Shown here one piece after another: positions 16,993-24,981 of a stretch of DNA of 64,000 nucleotides (positions are counted from its first letter, which is position 1; each line of letters opens with the position of its first letter). Under the pieces are notes generated by a model. It had not been told where the DNA came from, made no database searches, and saw only the letters and a list, made by a program, of their open reading frames with translations. The position numbers and the translations under genes are program-made. Where the stretch lies: assembly GCA_020639095.1 (NCBI GenBank), contig JACKHH010000002.1, forward strand, positions 169,455-233,454, read 5' to 3'. The stretch is from Phycisphaerales bacterium (GTDB taxonomy: Bacteria; Planctomycetota; Phycisphaerae; UBA1845).

Positions 16993-18561
16993 TCAATCGC
17001 TTATGCTCTGCGCGTTGAGCGATGAATCCGGCAACTTGCCGCCCACCGCATTCTCCAATTCGGTGACCGCGGCTGCATGGTCGCGCAGCGCACGTACCAG
17101 ATCGCGGCGGCGTTGGATAAGCTGCTCCTGTGCATCAACCACCGCGAGCACGCTCTGTTCACCGGCTTCGTAGAGGCGCGTGGCACCATCCACCGTCGAT
17201 TCGCCGACGGGCAGACTTTCCGATTCATAAAGGTGAATCAGATCCGCAGTGGTTGTCGCCTGAATCGCGGCTTGGTTGACCTGAACGGCAATCGCGTCGA
17301 GCAACCGCTCGTAACGGGTTCGCGCTTGCATCGCGCGAAAACGCGCCTTGGCTATCTGCGCCTGGTTCTGGTCCCAGATCGGCAGCGTGACCGCGAGCGA
17401 CGGTCCGAGTTTGGCGTCGATGATCTGGCTGCGCGCGAGGCTGCGCTGACCGCGCGACTCGATCGAAGGCGCAGTTAGCTGACCAGCCGCAATTGAGCTG
17501 CGCGCCGTGTCGGCGAGCAGTTTCCGCCCGGGTGCCCCGCGACGTTCGTTACGTTCGAGCGCGAAGCCCACTTGCACGTCGGGGTACACGCGGCGAACCT
17601 GCAACGCCAACTCTGCTTCAGCCGACTCAACGTCGAGTTCCGCAGCCCGTGCGTCAAGTCGCTGATCCATTGCGCAGCGCAGCAACGCGTCCGAATCAAT
17701 CGTTCCCGCATAGTTCTCGGGAAGTTCGTCGACCAATTGCCAAGATCGTTGCGCACGCGCAAGTCCCAGCAGGTCTCCAAGCGTTGCTTCCGAAGTCCCC
17801 AGCGCGCCGCGAATGGCCATGCGATCCGCGCGGACATTGAGCAGGCTGGTGCGCGTGCGGTTGACGTCGAACTCGCTGACCTGACCGCCTTCAAACTGTT
17901 TCTGCGCCGCCTGCACGATGCGCTCGGACAGCTCGACGTTTTGCCCAGCCAGTTCGTCACTGCGGCGAAGCGCCAAAACGTCGTAGCACTGCGTGCGAAC
18001 CTTCGCGCGCAACTCAATGGCGCGTTGTGCAGCCAGTGTGATGGTACGGTCGAGTTGCCGCTCGGCGACGCGACGGCGCATGGGAATCTGCCAGAGTTCG
18101 GCGACCTGCTGCGTGAAACCGAGGGTGAGATCGACCACGCCGCCGCCTTCGGGAAAGTTGAACCCCAGCGCCAACGATGGGTTCGAGAGCAGTTGCGACT
18201 GCACGAGATCGGCGCGCGAGACGCCGATCTCCGCGAAGATATCCTGGAGTTCGCGATTGTTGAGCAGCGCGAGTTGAACCGCCTCGGTGACGGTCAGCCC
18301 GCCATCAAGCAGGCCCGTCACCTTGGCGTCAAGGGCATCAGCCGCCGATGGATCGTAGGCGTCAGCAACGGCGGTGCGCTCCTGAATCAGTTGCCCCGCC
18401 CTGCCGAAGTCCTCGCGCGCGTCCACCGGAGCACACGCAAGGACGCACGCCATGGATGCGCAGGCAGCGACGCACATTGCTCGCGACACCACCTGCCAGC
18501 CAATTGGGTTAACGCCGGAAGTCTCAACCATGGACGAACAGCAACTCAGAACAGATCGCAT
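16993..18561 (-). CDS. TolC-like outer-membrane efflux protein (CusC/CzcC type)
   Basis: A 522-aa outer-membrane factor. The two-fold OEP repeat is visible: LTVTEAVQLALLNNRELQ near residue 95 and a second heptad-rich alpha-barrel half around 290-500, with typical ARFRAMQARTRYERLLDAI helices. The N-terminus has a signal segment ending VLACAP, suggesting a lipidated Cys as in CusC/NodT proteins. The start is uncertain: ATG 18561 and ATG 18531 both precede the signal and neither has a clear ribosome binding site. It forms the outer-membrane exit duct of the RND system encoded downstream. Confidence 0.87.
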   Translation of the reverse strand: MRSVLSCCSSMVETSGVNPIGWQVVSRAMCVAACASMACVLACAPVDAREDFGRAGQLIQERTAVADAYDPSAADALDAKVTGLLDGGLTVTEAVQLALLNNRELQDIFAEIGVSRADLVQSQLLSNPSLALGFNFPEGGGVVDLTLGFTQQVAELWQIPMRRRVAERQLDRTITLAAQRAIELRAKVRTQCYDVLALRRSDELAGQNVELSERIVQAAQKQFEGGQVSEFDVNRTRTSLLNVRADRMAIRGALGTSEATLGDLLGLARAQRSWQLVDELPENYAGTIDSDALLRCAMDQRLDARAAELDVESAEAELALQVRRVYPDVQVGFALERNERRGAPGRKLLADTARSSIAAGQLTAPSIESRGQRSLARSQIIDAKLGPSLAVTLPIWDQNQAQIAKARFRAMQARTRYERLLDAIAVQVNQAAIQATTTADLIHLYESESLPVGESTVDGATRLYEAGEQSVLAVVDAQEQLIQRRRDLVRALRDHAAAVTELENAVGGKLPDSSLNAQSISD

Positions 18562-18611
18562 CACAGGGCAACATGCTGCCCAGCGTGGAGGCTGAACAGG
18601 TCCTCGTCACA

Positions 18612-19541
18612 TCAGAACGAGTAAATGTAACTGACGTTCGCGCCGAATGCCGGGCCACTATCGTCACCGTCCAGGCCGACGGTCGCGCTGAAACCAATTT
18701 CACTGTGTTCGTCAATATCCCACTCGCCACCCAGCTGCATGTAGTGATTGTCGCGCGTGCCCTCAAGTTCGCCCGTTTCGTAGCGATACAGCGCGACGAG
18801 CACGAGATCATCGTTCGCGCGCCAGTCAAGACCGAAAGAGCCGCCCCACAGGAAGTCGCGGGCATCCTGTTCGTTGTCACCGTTCACAAACTTGATAAAT
18901 GGGTTAGCGTCGAAGCGCAGCCTTCCGGGAATGATGCTCTTCGTGAACAAACCAATCCACTCGTAGTCCACGCCGCTCGAATGGTAGCCCGTGGGGAGGC
19001 GTAGGAAATTCCGCATCGCGAATGCCGGCATCCAATCGCTTTCACGCCACAGTCGCCAGTGCCAGCCAACCTCCAAGTCGCCGTTGCCGTCAACGGCTCC
19101 GTCGCCCAGTTCGACCGGGACCTCGAAGATCAATTCATGATCCTCCGCAACGCCCCACTCGATCTCGAATTCGTATTCAAACTCGTCGCTCTCACCCTTG
19201 GTCGTGCTCCAACCGAAGATGTTCTTCATTTCGACCACACCGTTGGGTTCCGGATCGGCACTGCGCATCTCATACGGGCCGGCGAGGTCCCAATTCATTT
19301 CGTCCGTTTCATCACCTCCGCCCATCGCGTCATCGTCCCCTTGGGGCAGGAACGATGGCTCGTACTGCGCGAGGCGCGTCGATGGCGCAGCGTCGTCGGC
19401 GTGCAACTGGAAATCGTACGGGCGGCTCACCAGCGCCGCATCGGGATCCTGCATGGTGCCCTGTCCGACTGCCGGACCGGCCATCCATGCCATTGCAATC
19501 ATTGTGAAAACGCACAGCGACATCCGTGTTCGGTTCGTCAT
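18612..19541 (-). CDS. Putative outer-membrane beta-barrel, MetA-pathway/transporter type
   Basis: A 309-aa exported protein. The ATG at 19541 follows GGGAGA at good spacing and gives a clear signal peptide (MTNRTRMSLCVFTMIA...AVGQG). The mature protein alternates hydrophobic and polar residues in strand-like runs (EYEFEIEWGV, DHELIFEVPVEL, LVLVALYRYETG) and ends in the outer-membrane-type Phe terminus VSYIYSF. It resembles the phenol_MetA_deg/'transporter' barrel family often found beside metal or aromatic transport genes. It is the first gene of the efflux operon, 51 nt before the TolC-like gene. A porin or sensor role is inferred. Confidence 0.72.
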   Translation of the reverse strand: MTNRTRMSLCVFTMIAMAWMAGPAVGQGTMQDPDAALVSRPYDFQLHADDAAPSTRLAQYEPSFLPQGDDDAMGGGDETDEMNWDLAGPYEMRSADPEPNGVVEMKNIFGWSTTKGESDEFEYEFEIEWGVAEDHELIFEVPVELGDGAVDGNGDLEVGWHWRLWRESDWMPAFAMRNFLRLPTGYHSSGVDYEWIGLFTKSIIPGRLRFDANPFIKFVNGDNEQDARDFLWGGSFGLDWRANDDLVLVALYRYETGELEGTRDNHYMQLGGEWDIDEHSEIGFSATVGLDGDDSGPAFGANVSYIYSF

Positions 19542-19678
19542 TTCGTGTCTCCCATGAGCCAACCAGTCCCGTGACCGCACAAGACCGGTATTCAACTGTC
19601 GTCCAACTCTCGCTGCGCTGCGCGCCTGCAACGCACTTGGCGAAAGCGTCAAATCGCGATTAGAAAAACAAACAGGCC

Positions 19679-19736
19679 GGGTGTGGACCGCAGCCACCCC
19701 ATGCGTGGCAACTGGGTCCAAGCACCCGTCCACACC
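19679..19736. promoter_or_regulatory. Structured element in the efflux/CusRS divergent region
   Basis: GGTGTGGAC (19680-19688) and GTCCACACC (19728-19736) form a perfect 9-bp inverted repeat. It encloses a second stem, GCCAC-cccatgc-GTGGC (19692-19708). The element lies in the 494-nt space between the efflux operon and the response regulator and could form in the 5' leader of the minus-strand operon. No T-run follows on either strand, so it is not a plain terminator. The rest of the intergenic region holds no recognisable gene. Confidence 0.35.
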
Positions 19737-19903
19737 TCGAACCGGCAGTGCTCAGCGAACGGCGCGGTTCGTTCAGCGAGCAACAATGCCGGTATCACGA
19801 GCAACAGATCGCAGTCGCTTGATGTGAATTGCCTGATTCCACACCTACGCACGCGAAGGAGGGAACGATACCGCATCGAAATGACGCACTGATGGAGCGA
19901 TTA

Positions 19904-19917
19904 TTACAATCCTGTAA
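19904..19917. promoter_or_regulatory. Candidate operator TTACA-N4-TGTAA
   Basis: A perfect dyad of 5-bp arms with a 4-bp spacer lies about 120 bp upstream of the response-regulator start, inside the divergent region shared with the efflux operon. It is a plausible binding site for the OmpR-type regulator. A weaker AGCCGT/ACGGCT inverted repeat follows at 19928-19949. Assignment rests on symmetry and location only. Confidence 0.35.
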
Positions 19918-20035
19918 GTATCGGCTGAGCCGTCGCTAGGGACACGGCTAGTATTGCCATGCGGGCTGACGTGGCGATGCCCGTCATACCACGTACAATC
20001 TGGATATTTGCCTAACGGGAAGGTAACCACCCCAT

Positions 20036-20707
20036 ATGCGTGCATTGGTTGTCGAAGATGATCGCGACGTTGCCGCGCTGATTGAACGCGGGCTACAAGA
20101 GGCACTGTTCGCCGTTGATAAGGCTGGCGATGGGGAAACTGGTCTGCATCTGGCCTGCTCGGCGCAGTACGACGTCATCGTGCTCGACCTCATGCTGCCG
20201 AAGTGCGATGGCCTTAGCGTGCTGCGGGCGATGCGCGGACGCGGAATTACTACACCGGTGATCTGCCTGACCGCGCGCGATGCGATAGACGATCGCGTTC
20301 GCGGTTTGAACGCGGGCGCCGACGACTATCTCGTAAAACCGTTCAGCTTCGTCGAGTTGCTGGCGCGGGTACGCGCGGTGCTGCGACGCGGCCCCACGCA
20401 GATTGATAATCCGATCGTCGTTGGTGACCTCGCGGTTGACGTTATCGCGCATACCGTCGAGCGCGCCGGGCAGAAGATCGAGCTTACCGCCCGCGAGTTT
20501 TCCCTGCTTGAGTACCTCGCGCGGCATGCGGGCGAAGTGGTATCGCGAACGATGATCCTTGAGCGAATCTGGGACATGAATCACGATCCGCAGACGAATG
20601 TCGTGGACGTGCATATCAATCGCCTGCGTCGCAAGGTGGACAGCAACTTCGATGCACCTCTGATTCGAACTGTTCGCGGAACCGGCTATGTCCTCCAAGC
20701 AGGTTGA
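20036..20707 (+). CDS. OmpR-family response regulator, CusR-like
   Basis: A 223-aa regulator with receiver domain (acidic VVEDDRD, phospho-acceptor D51 in IVLDLMLP, Lys in LVKPFSF) and a C-terminal winged helix (about 128-222; LTAREFSLLEYLARHAGEVV and VDVHINRLRRKV). It belongs to the CusR/CopR group by overall pattern and by its partner. The ATG at 20036 is preceded by GGGAAGG. The gene overlaps the sensor kinase by 20 nt and is divergent from the metal RND efflux operon, so it is the likely activator of that operon and possibly of itself. Confidence 0.9.
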   Translation: MRALVVEDDRDVAALIERGLQEALFAVDKAGDGETGLHLACSAQYDVIVLDLMLPKCDGLSVLRAMRGRGITTPVICLTARDAIDDRVRGLNAGADDYLVKPFSFVELLARVRAVLRRGPTQIDNPIVVGDLAVDVIAHTVERAGQKIELTAREFSLLEYLARHAGEVVSRTMILERIWDMNHDPQTNVVDVHINRLRRKVDSNFDAPLIRTVRGTGYVLQAG

Positions 20708-22157
20708 ATCACGCCGATTCGGCAGCACCATTCGGTTTCGCCTGACGCTGTGGTGGACCGCGATCACGTTGTGCTCGTGCGCCGCGCTGTGCCTGCTGCT
20801 GTACTTCGGACTCTCGTATTCGCTGCGCCGCGAGGTCGACAGCTTCCTCAAAGGCGAGGTGCAGGAGTTCACGTCAATCCTGAACGAGGAGGAACACCAT
20901 TCGTTCGCGGAAATCGAAGCCGACATTCGGCATGAACTCGGCAGCCGGTTGCGCGGGGACCTGACGTTCCGCCTCGTCGGCGAGGATGCGGGATTGGTTT
21001 TTTCCAGCGACGCGCACGACGTGCTCACGAACGATGATGGTGCGGGTACACAAGTTGTGGACGTTGAGGGACCGGTCTGCACGACGGAACAACCCGCGAG
21101 CACATCGTGGCCGTACCGGGTGTGCAGTCAGCAGGTCGATCTCGCCAACCGAGGTCGGTATCAAGCGCAAGCGGCGTACCGCATGGACCAGGTGGCTGCG
21201 TCGCTGACTGGATTCCGCAGGCTCTCCGTCGCAGCGATGGCGATTGCAACCGGCTTGTCCGTGGTTTGCGGAGTGGTGCTCGCGGGCAAGAGCCTGCGTC
21301 CGGTTCAGCAGATGACCAATACCGCCCGACACATCGGCGCGCAGAATCTGGCGGAACGACTCGCCCGTTCGCGAAACGGCGACGAGCTGGATGATCTCGC
21401 CGGCGTGCTGAACGAAATGTTGGCGCGAATCGAACGCCAGTTCGGAGAAGTTCAGCGATTCACCGCCGACGCGGCACACGAACTCCGCACGCCACTCGCA
21501 GCCCTGCGCTGTCGCGTCGAGCTGGCGCTCGATCATCAATGCGATGAAAACGAATGGCGTCAGTTGCTGGAGGAAAGCCTCGGCCAGTTCGACACGCTCT
21601 CCCGCATCACCAATGACCTTCTGCTGCTGGCGCGCGCCGATGCCGGACGAAACTTCCTGAATCTGGATCGCTTCGACTTGACCGAAACGATTCGCGACTT
21701 GGTTGACCTCTACAGTGCGACCGCCAACGAACACCGGATTGAGCTCGTCTGTGAGCGCATGGTTGCGATCGAAGTCGATGCGGACGCCATGCGCATCCGC
21801 CAACTGTTCAGCAACCTGCTGGACAACGCACTGAAGTACACCCCACCCGGAGGACGAGTCACCGTCGGCATGGCCCGGTACGAGAACAAAGCCGAGGTGC
21901 GCGTTTGCGACAACGGGCCGGGCATCGCACCGGAACACATCGCACACGTATTCGATCGTTTCTACCGAGTGGACGCAGCCAGGACACGGACCACCGGCGG
22001 ATGCGGATTGGGCTTGTCCATCTGCCGCTCAATCGCCGAAGCGCACGGCGGCACCATCACCATGGCGAGTCGACTCGATGTCGGTACGGAAGTCGTTGTG
22101 CGGCTGCCAGCGAACAGGAAAGTCAGCACGACCGACAAACCTACCGCGCACACCTAA
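20688..22157 (+). CDS. Sensor histidine kinase, CusS-like
   Basis: A 489-aa inner-membrane kinase: TM1 about residues 18-42, a periplasmic sensor of about 130 residues, TM2 about 180-203, HAMP (about 205-255), and the DHp H-box AADAAHELRTPLAALR with His264. The HATPase domain has NLLDNALKYTPPGG, DNGPGIAP and GLGLSICRSIAEAHGG. This architecture matches the heavy-metal sensor kinase group (CusS/CopS). The start ATG lies inside the regulator gene, so translation is coupled. The periplasmic sensor lacks an obvious His/Met/Cys cluster, so the metal cannot be named from sequence. Confidence 0.9.
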   Translation: MSSKQVESRRFGSTIRFRLTLWWTAITLCSCAALCLLLYFGLSYSLRREVDSFLKGEVQEFTSILNEEEHHSFAEIEADIRHELGSRLRGDLTFRLVGEDAGLVFSSDAHDVLTNDDGAGTQVVDVEGPVCTTEQPASTSWPYRVCSQQVDLANRGRYQAQAAYRMDQVAASLTGFRRLSVAAMAIATGLSVVCGVVLAGKSLRPVQQMTNTARHIGAQNLAERLARSRNGDELDDLAGVLNEMLARIERQFGEVQRFTADAAHELRTPLAALRCRVELALDHQCDENEWRQLLEESLGQFDTLSRITNDLLLLARADAGRNFLNLDRFDLTETIRDLVDLYSATANEHRIELVCERMVAIEVDADAMRIRQLFSNLLDNALKYTPPGGRVTVGMARYENKAEVRVCDNGPGIAPEHIAHVFDRFYRVDAARTRTTGGCGLGLSICRSIAEAHGGTITMASRLDVGTEVVVRLPANRKVSTTDKPTAHT

Positions 22158-22250
22158 GCGCAACGACGCGCCTGGTTGATTGGCACAATAGGATCAAACT
22201 TCGTGCGCGAGCGAATACCCAATCGAACGCCGCGAAATGGTTCAACAAAT

Positions 22251-22332
22251 TGCGCGAGCCCGGAGTCGAACCGGGACGGGTTTCCCCACAGGAACCTAAA
22301 TCCTGCGCGTCTGCCAGTTCCGCCACTCGCGC
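22251..22332 (-). tRNA. tRNA-Leu (anticodon UAG)
   Basis: An 82-nt class II tRNA on the minus strand. The acceptor arms GCGCGAG and CTCGCGC pair perfectly, with discriminator A at 22251. The anticodon stem is CAGGA/TCCTG with loop TTTAGGT, giving anticodon TAG at 22298-22296 (reads CUA). A T-arm CCCGG-TTCGACT-CCGGG and a long variable arm are present, as expected for tRNA-Leu. The 3' CCA is not encoded. Confidence 0.95.
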
Positions 22333-22445
22333 GCCGACGGCAACAGTATTCTGAGTGCAGAGATCAGAGTGCAGTATGCAGAGTTCTGGGCGTCAGCGAC
22401 GCGTGCATTGCCATGCGCCCGATCGACCATGACTCCGCATCAATC

Positions 22446-22477
22446 ATTCATCATTCATCATTCAGCATTCAGCATTC
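22446..22477. repeat. Heptamer microsatellite ATTCATC/ATTCAGC
   Basis: Two ATTCATC units (22446-22459) are followed by two ATTCAGC units (22460-22473) and a partial copy. The upstream 22350-22390 contains related GAGTGCAG and AGTATGCAGAG motifs. It lies in the 160-nt gap between the tRNA-Leu and frr 3' ends; no gene is present there. Confidence 0.7.
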
Positions 22478-22493
22478 TGTACTACGCACTTCC

Positions 22494-23054
22494 CTACGTT
22501 TCTTCGATCTCTTTCGACTTCGAGTCGACCAGCTTGTCGACCTCGTCCTCGTAGCGTTTGATGAGTTTTTGGATGCCGTCCTTGGCGCCCTCGGCTGCGT
22601 CCTCGGTGATGGTCGACGCCTTCTTGTCGGCGTCGATGCGTTTGTTGATGTCGCGGCGGACATTGCGCAGGGCGATCTTCTGCTCCTCGCCCATCTTGCG
22701 CACCTGGCCGGAAAGCTGCTTGCGACGCTCGCCGGACAGCGGCGGAATCGGCAGGCGGATCACCTTGCCGTCCGACGATGGGGTAATCCCGACATCGGAC
22801 GACTGGATGCCTTTCTCGATGTCCTTGATCGTCGTCGGATCGAACGGCTTAACAACGAGGGCTGCGGGCTCGGGCGCGGTAATGCTCGCCAGCTCGCGCA
22901 GCTCCATCGTGCTGCCGTACGACGAAACATCGATCTTCAGATGCTCGACCAGACCCGACGTGGCCCGTCCGGTGCGCACCCCGCGCAACTCGTCGCGGAG
23001 GTACTCGATCACCTTCGACATCGCTTTTTCGCATTCGTTCTCGTAATTGCTCAT
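22494..23054 (-). CDS. frr: Ribosome recycling factor
   Basis: A 186-aa protein, the standard RRF length. It carries the family signatures ELRGVRTGRATSGLVEHL, the hinge and domain II region PLSGERRKQLSGQVRKMGEEQKIALRNVRRD split around residues 105-140, and a long C-terminal helix with VDKLVDSKSKEIEE. RRF, with EF-G, splits the post-termination ribosome. The gene lies 53 nt downstream of pyrH in the conserved rpsB-tsf-pyrH-frr order and is probably co-transcribed with pyrH. Confidence 0.97.
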   Translation of the reverse strand: MSNYENECEKAMSKVIEYLRDELRGVRTGRATSGLVEHLKIDVSSYGSTMELRELASITAPEPAALVVKPFDPTTIKDIEKGIQSSDVGITPSSDGKVIRLPIPPLSGERRKQLSGQVRKMGEEQKIALRNVRRDINKRIDADKKASTITEDAAEGAKDGIQKLIKRYEDEVDKLVDSKSKEIEET

Positions 23055-23107
23055 GATGCTGGTAATCTCCTACGCCAATATCGATATCGCCCAGCAGCGA
23101 TTCTTCC

Positions 23108-23857
23108 CTAGATGGCCGCGCTGACATTCTCCGCACCGGCACTGTCGACCAGTGTACCGATCGGTTTTCCCTGAACAACGTCGCGCATGTTGCCCTCGCG
23201 CTTCAGGTTGAACACCACCACCGGCACGCCGTTGCGCTGGCACATGTCGATCGCAGCCACATCCATTACTTCAAGGCGCGCATCAATCACCGCGTTGTAA
23301 TTCAGATGATCGAGCAGCTTCGCCGTCGGATCCTGCACCGGGTCGCGATCGTACACACCGTCAACTTTGGTGGCTTTCAGCAACACGTCCGCGCCAATCT
23401 CCGACGCACGCAGTGCCGCCCCCGTGTCCGTCGTTACGAACGGATTGCCCGTCCCGCCCGCGAAGATCACGACGCGGCCCTTCTCAAGGTGGCGGATCGC
23501 ACGCCGGCGGATGAACTTCTCGCACACGCGATCGACCGCGACGGCGCTCTGCACCCGCGTGTTCAACCCGAGCAGTTCCAACGTGTCCTGAACCGCCAGC
23601 GCGTTGATCACCGTGCCCAGCATGCCCATGTAGTGGCCGGTGACTTCTTCGATTCCGCCGTGGGCTGCGATCTCCCGGCCTCGGACGATGTTGCCGCCCC
23701 CGACCACGATCGCAAGCTGCACGCCAAGCTCGCAGACGCTCTTGAGTTCCTTGCCGATGCGTTTGAGTTCGTCGGCATCGATCCCGAACCCACCGGGCCG
23801 GCAAAGCCCTTCGCCACTGATCTTCAACAAAACGCGATGGTATTTGATATCGGCCAT
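23108..23857 (-). CDS. pyrH: UMP kinase (uridylate kinase)
   Basis: A 249-aa hexameric bacterial UMP kinase of the amino-acid kinase fold, which makes UDP from UMP and ATP. Visible motifs are the N-terminal phosphate loop LLKISGEGL, VVGGGNIVRG, the nucleotide segment FAGGTGNPFVTTDT, and the ATP-binding part KATKVDGVYDRDP. The ATG at 23857 (MADIKYHRV) matches the family start; the longer frame to 23908 would run into the tsf terminator hairpin. It lies between tsf and frr, and the terminator upstream suggests it has its own promoter in the short gap. Confidence 0.96.
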   Translation of the reverse strand: MADIKYHRVLLKISGEGLCRPGGFGIDADELKRIGKELKSVCELGVQLAIVVGGGNIVRGREIAAHGGIEEVTGHYMGMLGTVINALAVQDTLELLGLNTRVQSAVAVDRVCEKFIRRRAIRHLEKGRVVIFAGGTGNPFVTTDTGAALRASEIGADVLLKATKVDGVYDRDPVQDPTAKLLDHLNYNAVIDARLEVMDVAAIDMCQRNGVPVVVFNLKREGNMRDVVQGKPIGTLVDSAGAENVSAAI

Positions 23858-23906
23858 CCCATGCTCACCTGGCGCCCTTGCGCTGCGACGCCCATCATGT
23901 CCGGAC

Positions 23907-23932
23907 AAAAAAAAGGAGCCTTGCGGCTCCTT
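23907..23932 (-). terminator. Rho-independent terminator after tsf
   Basis: Read on the minus strand, AAGGAGCC-gcaa-GGCTCCTT forms an 8-bp stem followed by a T-run of eight (plus-strand A-run 23907-23914). It lies 21 nt after the tsf stop codon and before pyrH, splitting the conserved block into rpsB-tsf and pyrH-frr transcripts or attenuating read-through. Confidence 0.9.
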
Positions 23933-23952
23933 GTCGTTACGCGATGCGTCGG

Positions 23953-24777
23953 CTAGCCGCCGACGGCGAGGTATACCATCTGGCTCACGCCGGTGACACC
24001 ATTTTCCGCAAGAACGTCTTTGACCTTCTTCTTGCCGTAGAGATCGCTGCGGACGTGCTCCTGCTCGACGAGCACCTGCTCGGCGTAGAATGCGTTGACC
24101 TTGCCCTCCGCGATCTTCTCGACGATCTGGGCGGGCTTGCCCTCGTCCTTCGCCTGATCGATGGCCAACTGGCGGACCTTTTCGACCTCGTCAGCCGGGA
24201 TGCCGTCACGATTGGCGGCGAGCGGCTTCAGCGACGTCGCGTGCATCGCGAGCTGCTTGCCAACGTCGGCGTCCTTCGGCGTACCGGTCATACCGATGAG
24301 CACGCCACTCTTGCCGTCGTGGTGCACGTACGCGGTGAGCGCGTCGCCCGTCACCTTGTGGCACGCGCCGATCTTCATCGTCTCGCGCAGCTTGCCGTAC
24401 ACCTCGGTGAACTCCGTATCGACGGCACCCTTCACGCTGTCCGCCGACGGCGAGCCCTCGCTGCCTTCCGCGACCACCTTGGCGATGTTGTTCGCTAGGT
24501 CGATGAACATTTCGTTCTTCGCCACGGGCGCGGTCTCGCAGCGCAGCTCGATGATCCCGCCCGATTTGCCGTCCGGTGAGATGTACGTGCCGATGCGGCC
24601 TTCGCCGGTCTCGCGATCGCTGCGCGCGTCCATCTTGCCCTTATGCTTCTTGGTGAGCCACTCGATGGCCGCCACCTCGTCGCCATTGCTCTCGGCAAGG
24701 GCTTCCTTGCACTCCATCATGGGCAAGCCGGTCTTCTTACGCAGCGCCATCACCTGGGCGGCGGTCAATTCTGCCAT
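23953..24777 (-). CDS. tsf: Translation elongation factor Ts
   Basis: A 274-aa EF-Ts, the nucleotide exchange factor for EF-Tu. The N-terminal UBA-like module (LTAAQVMALRKKTGLPMMECK) and the TDFV-equivalent region (NEMFIDLANNIAKVV) are visible. The C-terminal part has the dimerisation/helical segment VNAFYAEQVLVEQE. The ATG at 24777 gives the canonical MAELTAAQV start; an in-frame extension to 24879 is not conserved-looking. It lies 204 nt downstream of rpsB, with a stable hairpin in the gap, and is followed by a terminator. Confidence 0.96.
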   Translation of the reverse strand: MAELTAAQVMALRKKTGLPMMECKEALAESNGDEVAAIEWLTKKHKGKMDARSDRETGEGRIGTYISPDGKSGGIIELRCETAPVAKNEMFIDLANNIAKVVAEGSEGSPSADSVKGAVDTEFTEVYGKLRETMKIGACHKVTGDALTAYVHHDGKSGVLIGMTGTPKDADVGKQLAMHATSLKPLAANRDGIPADEVEKVRQLAIDQAKDEGKPAQIVEKIAEGKVNAFYAEQVLVEQEHVRSDLYGKKKVKDVLAENGVTGVSQMVYLAVGG

Positions 24778-24850
24778 CGTTCCTGATCTCCCGTTGGCAC
24801 GCAGCCGGCAAAGCGGTGCGCTTGTTCTGTACGTGATTTTCTCTGATGAA

Positions 24851-24882
24851 CCGATGCGGCGCACAAATGTACGCCGCATCGG
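24851..24882 (-). promoter_or_regulatory. Perfect hairpin in the rpsB-tsf intergenic region
   Basis: CCGATGCGGCG (24851-24861) and CGCCGCATCGG (24872-24882) form a perfect 11-bp stem with a 10-nt loop between rpsB and tsf. No T-run follows on the minus strand, so it may be an attenuator, an RNA-processing site or a stabilising structure; attenuation between these genes is known in other bacteria. Role inferred. Confidence 0.5.
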
Positions 24883-24981
24883 CGATGTCCTGGAAAAACC
24901 GCATTCGCCATGAGCACCGACCGCTAGATGCAGTCAGTGGCAATGCGACACGGTGATGATCAACAGACCGAGAGGCCGCAA

